This document shows, piece after piece, positions 15,687 to 25,199 of a DNA stretch of 64,000 nucleotides (positions within the stretch are counted from its first letter, which is position 1; each line of letters begins with the position of its first letter). A model generated the notes under the pieces. That model searched no databases. It saw only the letters and a program-made list of their open reading frames with translations, and had not been told where the DNA came from. The position numbers and the translations under genes are program-made. This DNA comes from a virus: positions 22,911-86,910 of the IMG/VR virus record IMGVR_UViG_3300023106_000010. One strand, given 5' to 3'.

Positions 15687-17885
15687 TTATCCGGCACACG
15701 CAGCACAGTCCGCTTCAGCTTTCTGCAATGTCGCATTCTTCTTAATGCTGCGAATATAGTAAATCGTCTTGCACTTCTTCTGGTGAGCATAATGAATTGC
15801 ATCGTACAAATCTTTAGCGGTGAAGCCTTCTTTATTCTGGTCTAGAATGAGTTCCATACTGCAACCAGTATCAATAAACTTTTGAGCCTCAGACACATAA
15901 TCGATAATCTCAATCGGAGAGTGCTTAGAGAACGTTTTGCCGTAGCAGATAGGATTTTCTTTTAAATACTTTGCAGCCACGAGCAAACTTCCATTGCCGT
16001 TGCCCTCGGCAAAGAAGCCCGAATACACCGGAAGCACGCTAGCGGAAGCATCTTGATAAATCGAAGTGCTGGTGGTAGGTGCAGGAGAAGTCAGTTGGCT
16101 GTTGCGCATACCATATTTGTCAATCTCTTTTTGCACGTCCATCCAAGCAATCTGACTCTCACGGCTGTTACTTGCAAAATACTCAATCTGCTTACCGTTC
16201 TTCCAATCCGAGTTCTCGAAAGCGTCGAAACTACCAAACTCTTTAGCGAGTTCAACACTCTCAAGGATAGCATTGTATTCTATAACCTCACTCAAGTCAC
16301 GAATCTCTTTGATGCTCTTAAAGTTCAACCAGTTCTTAGCGAGGTAGTCATGAAGGCCCATCTGCCCGATTCCGATTGTTCGGTAAAGGTTATTGTGGTC
16401 TTGGTTGATCTGGTCAGGAGATTTCGTCAAACTGATTCCATAATCAAGCATTCGAGTAGCGATGCGAGTTACCTTAGCCAAATGTTCGTGATCCCGGATA
16501 TTCCCTAGATTAATGGAACCTAGATTACAAACATGTCCTAGCACGTCTGGGAGAACATTAGAGAACGACTCTGTGCACAAGTTCCCACACACAATACCGT
16601 AAGCTTGCTTGTCACCCTTGTTAGGATTACGACGATTCATCTCGTCAGTGAAAGCAATGTAAGGCAAGCCACTATCAAACTGAGAGCGCATGATGATCTT
16701 CATCACATCTTTGGCTTTCAATTCTTTGGCAACCTTCAACTTACCGGCATAGAATGCTGCTTCGATCTTCTCGTAAGCTTGCTCAAACTCTTCGCACCAC
16801 ATACCACGAATATCAATACCAAGTTTCTTCTTAACTTCAAACGGGCAGAAGGTGATATAGTTCTGATTGGCCTTATCGCGTTCCAAAAAGAAGTCAGGCA
16901 TCGTTACTTGCGGGAACACATCAAATGACTTCAATCGCAAGTCACCGTGTTCTGTTTGCATGTCCAAGAAGCCTTGAATATCATTGTGCCAAACTGGCAG
17001 AGCACAAGTCACAGCACCCGCACGCTTGCCGCCTTGATTGACTGCCACAGCAGTATCATTAATAATTTTAACCCACTGAGACACAGGTCCAGCAGCATCT
17101 TCCGCTCCACCTACATCACTGCCTTCAGCACGCAGATAACCAAGGAATACTCCAACACCTCCGCCTTGTTTACTGATACGAGCAATGCGCTTTACATTAT
17201 CAAAGATCGATTCCAAGTCATCTTCAAGAGCAATAATGAAGCAAGAAGCAATGTTACCACCTTTACGCAAGTTAATCATGAAAGGTGTAGCAAGAGAGAA
17301 CTCACGATTACTCAGCACGTCATAAAACTCTTTGACTCGTGCAATACGTTTCTCTGGCTTCTCAAATTGACCAAAGCGCATTGCATTACCCATATGCATG
17401 TGCTGGTTCAATTCAAACTTACCGAGATACTTCTTCTTGGCAGTTACCAGAGACGAGTGAGAGTGCTCCAAGTCGCGGCAGTGGTCAATGTAATTACCAA
17501 GCTCGTTAATCTCGTCTTCGGAGTACGTGTCAAGAATGTCCTTGTGCCACTCGCCCTTCTTCGTGTTGTACTTGACAACCTCTAGGAAGGTCTTGCCACG
17601 CAGCTTGTAGTTGGCCCACATGTCAGCAGCAAGGGCTTTGCCTGCCACGTTCAGCCACTCAGGCTCCTGTGGCGTAGCAAGCTGTTTGGCGTGCTCGATA
17701 ATGTTAGCTTGGATAGCAGATGTCTTGATACCGTTCTTGATAAACTGGTCAATACGAGCCTCCAAGGCAAGAGGGTTGGCACCAGTGTTGCCCACTGCAT
17801 GAGCAATAGATTGCTTGATCTTGATTACATCGTAGGGAACTTTGACACCATCTCGTTTTTCTACAAATACATTTTTAGCAGTCAT
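15687..17885 (-). CDS. nrdA: Class I ribonucleotide reductase, alpha subunit
   Basis: 732 residues from the ATG at 17885 with GGAG upstream. Catalytic subunit converting ribonucleoside diphosphates to deoxyribonucleotides. An N-terminal ATP-cone start (FVEKRDGVKVPYDVIKI) suggests allosteric control. Active-site residues are all present: C215 (NIASCFI), N435-C437-E439 (GNLCTES) and C453 (HVCNLGS). The radical-transfer YY pair is in KTIYYIRS and the C-terminal redox pair is C727/C730 (DCAACAG). No intein or frameshift. Feeds phage replication with dNTPs. Confidence 0.97.
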   Translation of the reverse strand: MTAKNVFVEKRDGVKVPYDVIKIKQSIAHAVGNTGANPLALEARIDQFIKNGIKTSAIQANIIEHAKQLATPQEPEWLNVAGKALAADMWANYKLRGKTFLEVVKYNTKKGEWHKDILDTYSEDEINELGNYIDHCRDLEHSHSSLVTAKKKYLGKFELNQHMHMGNAMRFGQFEKPEKRIARVKEFYDVLSNREFSLATPFMINLRKGGNIASCFIIALEDDLESIFDNVKRIARISKQGGGVGVFLGYLRAEGSDVGGAEDAAGPVSQWVKIINDTAVAVNQGGKRAGAVTCALPVWHNDIQGFLDMQTEHGDLRLKSFDVFPQVTMPDFFLERDKANQNYITFCPFEVKKKLGIDIRGMWCEEFEQAYEKIEAAFYAGKLKVAKELKAKDVMKIIMRSQFDSGLPYIAFTDEMNRRNPNKGDKQAYGIVCGNLCTESFSNVLPDVLGHVCNLGSINLGNIRDHEHLAKVTRIATRMLDYGISLTKSPDQINQDHNNLYRTIGIGQMGLHDYLAKNWLNFKSIKEIRDLSEVIEYNAILESVELAKEFGSFDAFENSDWKNGKQIEYFASNSRESQIAWMDVQKEIDKYGMRNSQLTSPAPTTSTSIYQDASASVLPVYSGFFAEGNGNGSLLVAAKYLKENPICYGKTFSKHSPIEIIDYVSEAQKFIDTGCSMELILDQNKEGFTAKDLYDAIHYAHQKKCKTIYYIRSIKKNATLQKAEADCAACAG

Positions 17886-18450
17886 ATTTCTCCAAATAAA
17901 TTTCTCGTGTTTCTGCAAACTCTTTATATTCTTCCATGGTCTTCAAAGCACCGGAGCTATTATATACCGGACCTCGAATACTAACAAGAATATCATTCAA
18001 CTCTGCAATCTTCTTTTCTTCAGCTTCCCAGTCTTCTTCCAACTGGTCCTGCGGGAGTACCGCCCGGTCTTCCTGCCAATCTAAGCTGTCGTTATCATTA
18101 AGATATTCTGCCCAGTCTCTAGTTTTGAAAGACAGTTCAGCTATTTCTGTCATTTTAGACGGGTCGGAAAAACTCGAAATAATCAACCTTTCTGTAATAC
18201 CTGCCAAGTAACTGTTTCGATACTCAACATCACAGCGTACCTCCCCACACAACCTGTATCCTGTGACAACTTTGTTTTGCAAGTTGCGGTGCTTATTTGC
18301 AAAGTATGCCATAGGATACTCTACATCAATGCCAATCTGGTGTGCATACTTTGCAACGAGTGGATCGTTTTCAATTCTCACAATGTCGAATTCCGACATT
18401 TCTGAGAGTTCTGTGATTAGTTGTAAATCTGAAACTGAGATGCAAATCAT
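17875..18450 (-). CDS. Conserved-looking acidic protein, unknown
   Basis: 191 residues from the ATG at 18450, preceded by AAGGAGGA. No recognised motif. The N-terminal half mixes short beta-like stretches (IVRIENDPLVAKYAHQIGIDV), the C-terminal half is strongly acidic helix (QDQLEEDWEAEEKKIAELN). Overlaps the nrdA start by 11 bases, so it is translationally coupled with nrdA and may relate to nucleotide metabolism, but this is only context. Confidence 0.75.
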   Translation of the reverse strand: MICISVSDLQLITELSEMSEFDIVRIENDPLVAKYAHQIGIDVEYPMAYFANKHRNLQNKVVTGYRLCGEVRCDVEYRNSYLAGITERLIISSFSDPSKMTEIAELSFKTRDWAEYLNDNDSLDWQEDRAVLPQDQLEEDWEAEEKKIAELNDILVSIRGPVYNSSGALKTMEEYKEFAETREIYLEKYDC

Positions 18451-19046
18451 TCTTCCTCCTTGTACTTCCAATTTTCTAGTGCAGTAATTACCCGCGCATC
18501 GACCAAGAACTCTCCAGACCTCAACCTTTCAGTCCACCTCAAAGCCTCATCTTGTTTCGCAGATTTGTAAGCACCGAATGCTTCTTGGTACGTTCCAAAA
18601 TTACCTAAATATTTTCTGCCAATCCCATCTTGATTGACTCTAGCCATAAATTTCCCATGATTCTTCGCAACGCCTGTGGGATAAGGACCAACACTCGAAG
18701 CTGACAGAAAACTGTTGAGGCTTGTAGGCACAAGTACGCAGAACTTTTCACCGTAGACTTTGTTGCCGGGAACGAGGATATCTTTGTCTAAGTCGTATTT
18801 AAGCTCCCCATAACCCACCTGTTTACTGTACCAATCCGCAAAGTATTGAAAGTCTAAAAATTCTTCAGATACAGTGCAACCAATATAAGTGGGTCGTTTT
18901 TTGTGATATTTACTTCTCTCTACACAACGAGATTTCATATCTTGCCAAGTCTGATTTGCTTTAGTCTTGTATTGAACCCCGTTGACAATATAGGTTGAAA
19001 TCCACCTCCCAGAAGAATCTTTCGCATCTGGTGCAAGAAGTGCCAT
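18447..19046 (-). CDS. AP2/HNH-like homing-type protein
   Basis: 199 residues. Architecture known from many phage genomes: N-terminal W..M..RC......RPTY.GC.V...F..F..F..W (residues about 34-70), then LDKDILVPGNKVYG.KFCVLVP followed by an AP2-like segment (TGVAKNHGKFMARV...RKYLGNFGTYQEAFGAY). These are free-standing homing-endonuclease relatives. ATG overlaps the stop of the MazG-like gene (TGATG), inserted into the nucleotide-metabolism operon without breaking coupling. Confidence 0.75.
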   Translation of the reverse strand: MALLAPDAKDSSGRWISTYIVNGVQYKTKANQTWQDMKSRCVERSKYHKKRPTYIGCTVSEEFLDFQYFADWYSKQVGYGELKYDLDKDILVPGNKVYGEKFCVLVPTSLNSFLSASSVGPYPTGVAKNHGKFMARVNQDGIGRKYLGNFGTYQEAFGAYKSAKQDEALRWTERLRSGEFLVDARVITALENWKYKEEE

Positions 19047-19414
19047 CAGTAGGCCTTCCCACCAGCAGCCTCACGAGACTCTTTCTTGTGATCCTGACGA
19101 TTCTTATTATACTCCATCTTCTCCACAACAGCACCGCCCAAGTCCATGTTGTAAGCTCCCGCCAAATCGCAAATACGAATCAGAGCGTCCGCCAACTCCA
19201 CTTCTCGCATATCTCGGTGAGGTAGCTTATCATCAGGACAATCTTTGCGATCACCTTCCATTGCTTCAGAAATCTCACTGTGAATCAGACACAGTTTATT
19301 GGAAAAACACATTGGGTTCAGGGTTGTGCTGTTACCCTCTTTGTCGGTCCACCAACCAGCATCGAAAGAAGCTTTGTGGCATGCGTCTACTACGTTGTTA
19401 ATTTCAATCTTCAT
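19046..19414 (-). CDS. MazG-like nucleotide pyrophosphohydrolase
   Basis: 122 residues from the ATG at 19414 with GAGGAG upstream. The all-alpha NTP pyrophosphohydrolase signature is visible: LIHSEISEAMEGDRK (E..E) and REVELADALIRICDLAG (E..D), the metal-binding acidic residues of MazG/dUTPase-2 fold enzymes. Such enzymes hydrolyse (d)NTPs to monophosphate, cleaning the pool or lowering ppGpp. It sits with nrdA/nrdB in one operon. Overlaps the neighbour at 19404 by 11 bases. Confidence 0.85.
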   Translation of the reverse strand: MKIEINNVVDACHKASFDAGWWTDKEGNSTTLNPMCFSNKLCLIHSEISEAMEGDRKDCPDDKLPHRDMREVELADALIRICDLAGAYNMDLGGAVVEKMEYNKNRQDHKKESREAAGGKAY

Positions 19415-19667
19415 AATACTCCTCAAATGGATTTTCCAAATCTAAACTTACTAACCAAATCTTTAATCCTTCTGTCAAAGGCAGAGCAACATTATACTTG
19501 AAAGCTTCCCCATTCACAACAATATCTTCAACACTAATAACTACAGTATTATCAAAATCAAAGATTGTTGGAAATGTCTGGTGATTCTTTACAAGTGCTA
19601 CTCTGCCATAAGAAATTAGAATTAAGGAGATTGGCAATCCCACTAATGGCACTTGTAGTTGTTTCAT
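19404..19667 (-). CDS. Small protein with hydrophobic N-terminus
   Basis: 87 residues; ATG at 19667 overlaps the metallophosphoesterase stop (TGATG), and a GTG one codon earlier is also possible. Residues 6-22 (VPLVGLPISLILISYG) form one membrane or signal segment; the rest is beta-like and acidic at the end (ENPFEEYYED). Unknown function. Confidence 0.65.
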   Translation of the reverse strand: MKQLQVPLVGLPISLILISYGRVALVKNHQTFPTIFDFDNTVVISVEDIVVNGEAFKYNVALPLTEGLKIWLVSLDLENPFEEYYED

Positions 19668-20539
19668 CACAAACTCATTGCTTCTAAAATAGGGACACCA
19701 TCAATAATCAGACTAGTGCCAATAATAGGACGTTTCAAATTAGTGTTGTTGTACGCAAACGCATAACTGTCATCTGCAATCAAACAACCGCTGTTCATTG
19801 CAAAGAACAAACCATTAGGATTGGCCCAATACTTCACACCAAAGCTCTCATGGAAGTGGCCGCACACATGGCTCATAGACATCGCCTGAGAAGTTTTAAT
19901 TGCTTCAGCACTCTTGCCATGGTGAATGTAAACCTTTTGACCGTCTGGAAGGTCGATTGTTAGATCGTGTACCCACTGCCAACCATCGCCAACTTGTAAC
20001 ACTTCATTGTAGCTTTTCAGGTAGTGTCGAGGGATACCGTGAGCCTTCGACTTACGGAACACCATGCTACCATGATTACTGTCGATAATGTCCATCACTG
20101 GGAACAACTCTTCAATCTGTTTGATGATTGGCAGTGCAGCACGAAGCTCATCACCAGCACTCATCAAATCCGGGTCGCTGTCGTGAAAACTTAGTGCATG
20201 TTTGTCAAGCTCATCTCCTAGACAAATCACTCGTGTAGGATTATAACGTTCCTTCAGCATCTTCAAGAAGGGGATAGTATTCGGATGATGATACGGAATG
20301 TGCATGTCAGAAATGAACAAAATACGAGAATTGTCATGACTCTGTTTAGGTGCAGGTTCGTAATATTTCTCGTCAATACTATAAACCTCATCCAACTTCA
20401 ACTCGGAGAAATAACTACGAAGCATATCACTCACTGTGCTTTTCGGCTTATTTACTTGGATGGCAATATCGCGCCATGACATCACACCAGTGTTTGCCAA
20501 CTTAACAGCATCTTGTTCCCACTCTTTGTTATCAATCAA
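19667..20539 (-). CDS. Calcineurin-like metallophosphoesterase with N-terminal helix-turn-helix
   Basis: 290 residues; starts at TTG 20539 with AAGGAG seven bases upstream, no ATG fits. Residues 8-42 look like a helix-turn-helix (VMSWRDIAIQVNKPKSTVSDML). The phosphoesterase core follows: D78-M-H80 (ISDMHIP), GDELD (108-112), SNHGSM, HHGK and GHFHE, covering the five metal-binding motifs of the family. Phage members are proposed to act as nucleases or phosphatases in replication. It is encoded with HNH and 5'-3' exonuclease genes. Confidence 0.85.
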   Translation of the reverse strand: MIDNKEWEQDAVKLANTGVMSWRDIAIQVNKPKSTVSDMLRSYFSELKLDEVYSIDEKYYEPAPKQSHDNSRILFISDMHIPYHHPNTIPFLKMLKERYNPTRVICLGDELDKHALSFHDSDPDLMSAGDELRAALPIIKQIEELFPVMDIIDSNHGSMVFRKSKAHGIPRHYLKSYNEVLQVGDGWQWVHDLTIDLPDGQKVYIHHGKSAEAIKTSQAMSMSHVCGHFHESFGVKYWANPNGLFFAMNSGCLIADDSYAFAYNNTNLKRPIIGTSLIIDGVPILEAMSL

Positions 20540-20813
20540 GCTTATTCTCCTTAAAATCCTTAGCCACTTGCTTCAAAGTATCCAACAGTTCTGTATTAGT
20601 TCTCATTTCGACCATATCACTAACATTGAACACATTATGGTGAGAACAATCGTGCAGCTTTGTTGTGTATCCATCGGTAGGGACGTAAGCCAAACCACTT
20701 GCATACGTAACAGCTTTGCCATAAGTGGGGTCAAGCTTCTCAAGATACTCCACTCGTCGTTTCAACTCTGCAATTTCTCGCTGTGCATCAAACACTACTG
20801 TTTTATTATTCAT
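20532..20813 (-). CDS. Small protein with N-terminal coiled coil
   Basis: 93 residues from the ATG at 20813 after AAAGG. N-terminal helix with Arg/Glu heptads (REIAELKRRVEYLEKL), a central part with His and Cys (KLHDCSHHNVFN), C-terminal helix. Overlaps the HNH gene by 8 bases and the next gene by 8, so it is part of the replication operon. No known family recognised. Confidence 0.7.
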   Translation of the reverse strand: MNNKTVVFDAQREIAELKRRVEYLEKLDPTYGKAVTYASGLAYVPTDGYTTKLHDCSHHNVFNVSDMVEMRTNTELLDTLKQVAKDFKENKLD

Positions 20814-21354
20814 CACAACCTTTCTTAGCAAATATTTCATCAAGTGCCTTACGTCTCTGTTCAGGATTCTTACAAACATATCCATGTTCATCCAGCAGAG
20901 CTTGCATTATACTCTTATTGGCAGGTTTCAGCAAGGAAATCTTCTCTTTTTCTATGCGAGCTTCCTCGAAAGAAATTCCCTGCTTATCTGCCACCGTATG
21001 AATATCGTGACAAGTTTTATCCAGTATGCGGAAATTTTCTACCTCGCAATAAAGATTATTAGCGAACGGCCCAATATCCTGAATAGTCAGAATACTTCCT
21101 GCACTCACCGGGAAATGATCGGCAACGCAATCTTTCATCTTGAACCACTCACCACAGATAGCGCACTGGTATTCCCACTTCTGCTGTTTGTTCGGGCCTT
21201 TGTAAGCACGTCTAGCAAGCTTGAATGCTTCAGCACGAGGAGGCCAGCGAAGAGATTTAGAGCGGAGTGCTGAACGAATCCAAGCTAGGTAAGCACTCTC
21301 TGTCATTGTTCCGCCACACCTTACCAGAGGCTCTTTAGGCTTCTTTACGGCCAT
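20806..21354 (-). CDS. HNH endonuclease
   Basis: 182 residues from the ATG at 21354 (TGATG overlap with the gene before). Zinc ligands C64-xx-C67 (CAICG) and C115-H116 (TCHDIH) bracket an HNH-type core with D79-H80 (VADHFPV). The N-terminal half is basic. This compact HNH type occurs inside replication modules of many phages next to exonuclease and metallophosphoesterase genes and is probably a replication or recombination nuclease rather than a homing enzyme. Confidence 0.8.
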   Translation of the reverse strand: MAVKKPKEPLVRCGGTMTESAYLAWIRSALRSKSLRWPPRAEAFKLARRAYKGPNKQQKWEYQCAICGEWFKMKDCVADHFPVSAGSILTIQDIGPFANNLYCEVENFRILDKTCHDIHTVADKQGISFEEARIEKEKISLLKPANKSIMQALLDEHGYVCKNPEQRRKALDEIFAKKGCDE

Positions 21355-22253
21355 CAAACAATACCCTCAATATTCAACGTAAAGAATCTACCCTCACCTT
21401 CCTTGCCAGCTTCATCCAGAGTTTTCAAAGCATCCATGACAGCCACAACTTGCTCATCGGAGTAGCAGATGTATGGCATGTCTTCTTGGCTACGATAAAC
21501 CTTATAAACCCCCTCCGAGATAAACACATCATGACCTGTGCCAGAGGTGAAGTTTTTGATGGATTCCAGAAGAGTGTTAGAGGCTTCTGCCAGTTCTTCT
21601 ACAGCTTTCTGAGCTTCGTTCATACCAACAAGTTCAATTTTAAACTCAAGAATACTAGCGTCAATCTTGTCACCTTTTTTGTACTCAACAGCCTTAGTAT
21701 ACTCAGCAATCAGCTTATCAGCATCTTCCCCAATAGAGTAATCAGGATCACGAGAATAACCGCCAGCAGAAGGGCTACTAGTGTAAAGAGCATCTTCAGA
21801 TTGCCGGCACAGGATGTCTTCAAATTTATCTGCAAAGGTTTCTGGAGACATGAAAGTACCGATATACTTATTTTCAGGAGTTTTATAAGTCTTGTCAAGC
21901 TGTCGAATAATTCGTTTAAGTTCCCCTTCAGGTTCACCAAAGTAGCTGTCATTGTAGCTCATGCAACCAGTGTACATGTTGAGTTTGTCGATACATTGAC
22001 GAGTAAAATCACCATTCAAATCACTCTCCTCAGATGCAACATACTTCTCTCCGTATCTGCTAGTTTTGATTACACTGTGGTCAGTTATAACAACCTCTAG
22101 CGAATACTTCTTCAACACTTCCAATTGGCCCTTCGTAATCGTGACTGTTTCTTTCTCGCCGTCATATTGGAGGCTGTAGTAGTAATAACTAATAGGCCAG
22201 ACGGTTGCCCATTGTCCTTGGGAGTTTTTAATGCGGGTAGTGTTAGTGTTCAA
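21354..22253 (-). CDS. Replication-region protein of unknown function
   Basis: 299 residues if started at the TTG at 22253, which has GGAG ten bases upstream inside the end of the exonuclease gene; an ATG at 22274 gives 306 residues but has only a weak site. Tyr/Asp-rich centre (YTSSPSAGGYSRDPDYSIGED), charged C-terminal helices (EAQKAVEELAEASN). No recognised domain. Tightly packed between exonuclease and HNH genes, so a replication accessory role is possible. Confidence 0.7.
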   Translation of the reverse strand: MNTNTTRIKNSQGQWATVWPISYYYYSLQYDGEKETVTITKGQLEVLKKYSLEVVITDHSVIKTSRYGEKYVASEESDLNGDFTRQCIDKLNMYTGCMSYNDSYFGEPEGELKRIIRQLDKTYKTPENKYIGTFMSPETFADKFEDILCRQSEDALYTSSPSAGGYSRDPDYSIGEDADKLIAEYTKAVEYKKGDKIDASILEFKIELVGMNEAQKAVEELAEASNTLLESIKNFTSGTGHDVFISEGVYKVYRSQEDMPYICYSDEQVVAVMDALKTLDEAGKEGEGRFFTLNIEGIV

Positions 22254-23235
22254 TTTTAAGTTTCTCCAAAACATTCTTCACAATAAACCGATCACCATCC
22301 CAGCGAGGCATGAACGCACAGTCAGCATACATCTGCCAGATTTCCATCCAATCTTTAGTGTGCAGAGAATCATCCCAAGCACGATAGGTGGTAGGCTCTG
22401 GATACCAATACTTGTACTGATTCATAACAACTACAGCAGCTTCCTTGTCTGTGGTGCAATCCTTCAGAAGCTCATAAGCACCTACATCTCCAAACTTTAC
22501 TTTAGCAAGCTCGCATGGCTTGTACGCGTCAACTGGATCACCAAACATGAATTGGAACCAGAGGAATGCTCGCCCTTTACCTTTGATGATTTTCTCATAA
22601 GTAGGATCACCATTCTTTTTCTTCTTACCAGTATCACGGAGAATTAGAGTGAGTGCACCATACCCTTCAATCAACTCCGGTTCGTCCATGGTATCCCAAT
22701 TATACAGCCAACCGGGACCATGATTGGCATCTTTGTCTGTGCTGGCCTGAATTACCACTTCACCATCTTTATATCCCTGATAAGCATACGCCACCAACAC
22801 TTCATCAGCCTCGCCTACTGCCGTCTCCGCATTGTGAAACTTAACAAGATATTCTTTAGCTTCTGCAAGATTAATAGGCTTACCAGAATCGCTGCGAGTG
22901 TTCTTATACTGAGAGGGTAGAGGAATACTCTTGCGGAAATTGTCATCTCCAGAAATCACAATATGATAGCTATCCGCTTTGCACGCCTCAATAATACTGT
23001 TCAGCTTACTCTTGATGGAACGCAGAGTATTTGCAATTGGCTCTGGCTTCCTCACAGCTTCCAAGTCATATTGGTCTGCCGCATCAGACGCCCACTCTTT
23101 AAACTTTGTTGCTGTATCAAACTCATACTTATCAAGAGTTTCTTTGTGTGTGGCAATTACGCTACGCTTCTCTGTTACGGCTGCACATTTGAAAGCCAGA
23201 AGGTCGCCATCAATTACTGCTAATCGGCCAGCCAT
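22243..23235 (-). CDS. 5'-3' exonuclease (FEN-like)
   Basis: 330 residues, ATG after AGGGAGAG. Removes RNA primers or degrades 5' ends. Metal-binding carboxylates of the PIN/FEN fold are visible: VIDGDLLAF (D9, D11), VISGDDNFR, GEADEVLVAYA (central E/D cluster) and ASTDKDANHGPG followed by YNWD. The order and spacing match phage T7 gp6/T5 D15-type exonucleases. Sits in the replication operon with HNH and phosphoesterase genes and would cooperate with the polymerase B and ligase genes. Confidence 0.85.
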   Translation of the reverse strand: MAGRLAVIDGDLLAFKCAAVTEKRSVIATHKETLDKYEFDTATKFKEWASDAADQYDLEAVRKPEPIANTLRSIKSKLNSIIEACKADSYHIVISGDDNFRKSIPLPSQYKNTRSDSGKPINLAEAKEYLVKFHNAETAVGEADEVLVAYAYQGYKDGEVVIQASTDKDANHGPGWLYNWDTMDEPELIEGYGALTLILRDTGKKKKNGDPTYEKIIKGKGRAFLWFQFMFGDPVDAYKPCELAKVKFGDVGAYELLKDCTTDKEAAVVVMNQYKYWYPEPTTYRAWDDSLHTKDWMEIWQMYADCAFMPRWDGDRFIVKNVLEKLKIEH

Positions 23236-23236
23236 C

Positions 23237-24013
23237 TTACTCTCCCTTCAACCAGAGAATATCATCTTTCTCAAAGTCTTCGTTCTCCACAACTTCAATC
23301 CCGACTTTAAGCAGCACATCATAAGCATTACCCGGCATTGCTTCATTAGCACAACTCACAACAATGTCAGGCTTCTTCTTGTACAGTGCCATAGCTGCAT
23401 CGATAGAGAAAGGAACTTCGGTATCAATCAGAGCACGCTCACCGTATTGACCACCGATAGCTGCTGCCAGATCATCCCAAGAATTCAGTTCTACTTTGTG
23501 TAGAGCCAAACCAATTCGCAGCATGTCAGCACGATTGATCTTGTATCCACGATCTTGATACTTCAGCACTCGCAGCAAGCTACCGAATGGATAACGAGTG
23601 CCCGCATGGAAACTCATATGACGTTGTGCAGCATGTTTAAAGAAGTCTTCTTGGAATACAAACTCTTCTTTGTCAATGTCGTATGCACCCATGCAAACAG
23701 TGAAGTCGAATGCATCAAATACATTTTGTACTTCTTGGAAGAAATCAAACAACATGAATTGAATGATAGCTCCATCACGATTACCAAATGTAATGGCCCT
23801 ATCTGTAGCAGCCAAGCACCACATTCCATCATCGTAAGCATTACCTACCGCAGTAATAAAATCTTTCTGAGTCTTGAAGTAGAAGTCTACATCGTTGATT
23901 GGTTGTGCTGTGAATACGCTGGTGATTGCTCCACCAGCTACAAATGCACCTTTAGGCCAAGTGTAACCGGAAGCGTCTTTAATTTGTTTTAGTTCTTTTG
24001 CATGTTGGGTCAA
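23237..24013 (-). CDS. Nucleotidyltransferase-fold protein
   Basis: 258 residues from the TTG at 24013, which has AAGGAG six bases upstream; the longer GTG start at 24046 lies in the terminator loop. Pol beta-type NTase motif: G27-G28 (VAGGAITSV) followed after 12 residues by D41-x-D43 (INDVDFYF), then a helical C-terminal part with HAGTRYPFGSLLRVLKYQDRGY typical of phage relatives of tRNA-nucleotidyl/poly(A) transferases. Substrate unknown. First gene downstream of the SSB terminator. Confidence 0.75.
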   Translation of the reverse strand: MTQHAKELKQIKDASGYTWPKGAFVAGGAITSVFTAQPINDVDFYFKTQKDFITAVGNAYDDGMWCLAATDRAITFGNRDGAIIQFMLFDFFQEVQNVFDAFDFTVCMGAYDIDKEEFVFQEDFFKHAAQRHMSFHAGTRYPFGSLLRVLKYQDRGYKINRADMLRIGLALHKVELNSWDDLAAAIGGQYGERALIDTEVPFSIDAAMALYKKKPDIVVSCANEAMPGNAYDVLLKVGIEVVENEDFEKDDILWLKGE

Positions 24014-24031
24014 TATGTTCTCCTTGGTAAA

Positions 24032-24063
24032 CAAAAATCCCCACACCCTTTCGAGTGCAGGGA
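24032..24063 (-). terminator. Terminator after SSB-like gene
   Basis: Nine-pair stem on the minus strand (TCCCTGCAC with GTGTGGGGA, two G-T pairs) followed by TTTTTG. It starts 15 bases after the SSB-like stop and probably lowers expression of the downstream replication genes relative to SSB. Confidence 0.85.
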
Positions 24064-24077
24064 CAATTTAGTTAATG

Positions 24078-25136
24078 CTAAAAAGGCGAATCTTCGAGGT
24101 CACTGTCGTCCACAGGAGCTTGTGGCTTCTTAGGTGCAACAGCTTTAACAACCTTTGGAGTCTCAACAGCAGCCTCGCCATCTTCAGGCTTCCCATTAGG
24201 GAACTTGGTGCGAATCTCAATCAAGTCTTTGTCCGATTCTTGAATCTTCGACAGAATCTCTTTAGCCTTGTTGATGATTTCTTTCTCACCATCTTCACCG
24301 TTACGTTCTACAACCGCAGCTTGCATCTTACTACCTTGGTACTCTTCAGCCAATACGATTTTCCGTACGTCAGCCATTCGCAGCAAGTCAAACTTAGCTA
24401 CACCACCCAGTTCTTCTTTCTCTTCCAGAATATCGTCATCATCGAAGTTGACAGACAGTGCTTTAATCAGAGCCTCTGGTGGAGTCATGCTCTTGAGCAA
24501 GGGGACAGGACTCTTAAGTTTCGTATTCACATACGTCTTATCATCCTTCTTTTCAACTTTGACATTGACATCAAACATGAATGGCTTGCCGACCAGTTGA
24601 CCGATATCATTCAGCTTAGGGTTTTTATACTCTGGGCTAAAGATTACTTCACCAACCTTCTTGCCGTCCTCATACTTCACAACGTTAGCAATCTTGTAGA
24701 ACTGCGACGTGGAAGCCAGTACCCAAGCTCGCCCTTTGATGTACGCATTGGTCTTTGGGTCACGAGGTGCAACAGTGGTAAAGTTCAGACCATCAGACAT
24801 GCCGCGATTGACAGGGTGCAGCGGCAGACGAATATTCTTGACTCCAATATCACCTTCATAGTCGTGAGTTTGGTCCAGCAGGTCAACGTAGCAAGCAATC
24901 TTCTGCTCCACAGCGTCAGGCTTAGGCCAGATGATTTTATCATTACCCTCTTCGTCTTGCTCCCGATCACCAGAGTTAGTCTTAGCAAACTTAGGCTGCT
25001 TCTTATGACTGCCCAAGTCAACCAGCAGTCCAATCTGCACAGCTTGCAAACCGTCTTCTGGAATGATTGGTACAAATTCCTTCTGCTCACCAGCAGTGGT
25101 ATTACGTTCAGGTGCATTAATATTGCGTGGCTTCAT
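24078..25136 (-). CDS. Single-stranded DNA-binding protein-like
   Basis: 352 residues, ATG after AAAGGA. Central part rich in beta-type sequence, long linker with VVKAVAPKKPQAP, and a C-terminal acidic tail ending DDSDLEDSPF. Such an acidic tail with terminal Pro-Phe is the partner-binding signature of bacterial and phage SSBs (E. coli SSB ends DDDIPF). Gene lies in the replication block behind a consensus promoter and tRNA gene and ahead of a strong terminator, fitting a protein needed in quantity. The OB fold itself is not recognisable by eye. Confidence 0.75.
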   Translation of the reverse strand: MKPRNINAPERNTTAGEQKEFVPIIPEDGLQAVQIGLLVDLGSHKKQPKFAKTNSGDREQDEEGNDKIIWPKPDAVEQKIACYVDLLDQTHDYEGDIGVKNIRLPLHPVNRGMSDGLNFTTVAPRDPKTNAYIKGRAWVLASTSQFYKIANVVKYEDGKKVGEVIFSPEYKNPKLNDIGQLVGKPFMFDVNVKVEKKDDKTYVNTKLKSPVPLLKSMTPPEALIKALSVNFDDDDILEEKEELGGVAKFDLLRMADVRKIVLAEEYQGSKMQAAVVERNGEDGEKEIINKAKEILSKIQESDKDLIEIRTKFPNGKPEDGEAAVETPKVVKAVAPKKPQAPVDDSDLEDSPF

Positions 25137-25199
25137 TTGTTTCCTTTAGTTTATTTACGTGCTAAGTCAGCACAGACGTTTGTTGATACACAACAATTA

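Noticed and set aside
16053-17585. Several plus-strand open frames of 100-210 codons
   Set aside because: All antisense to nrdA, which has every catalytic residue and good codon pattern.
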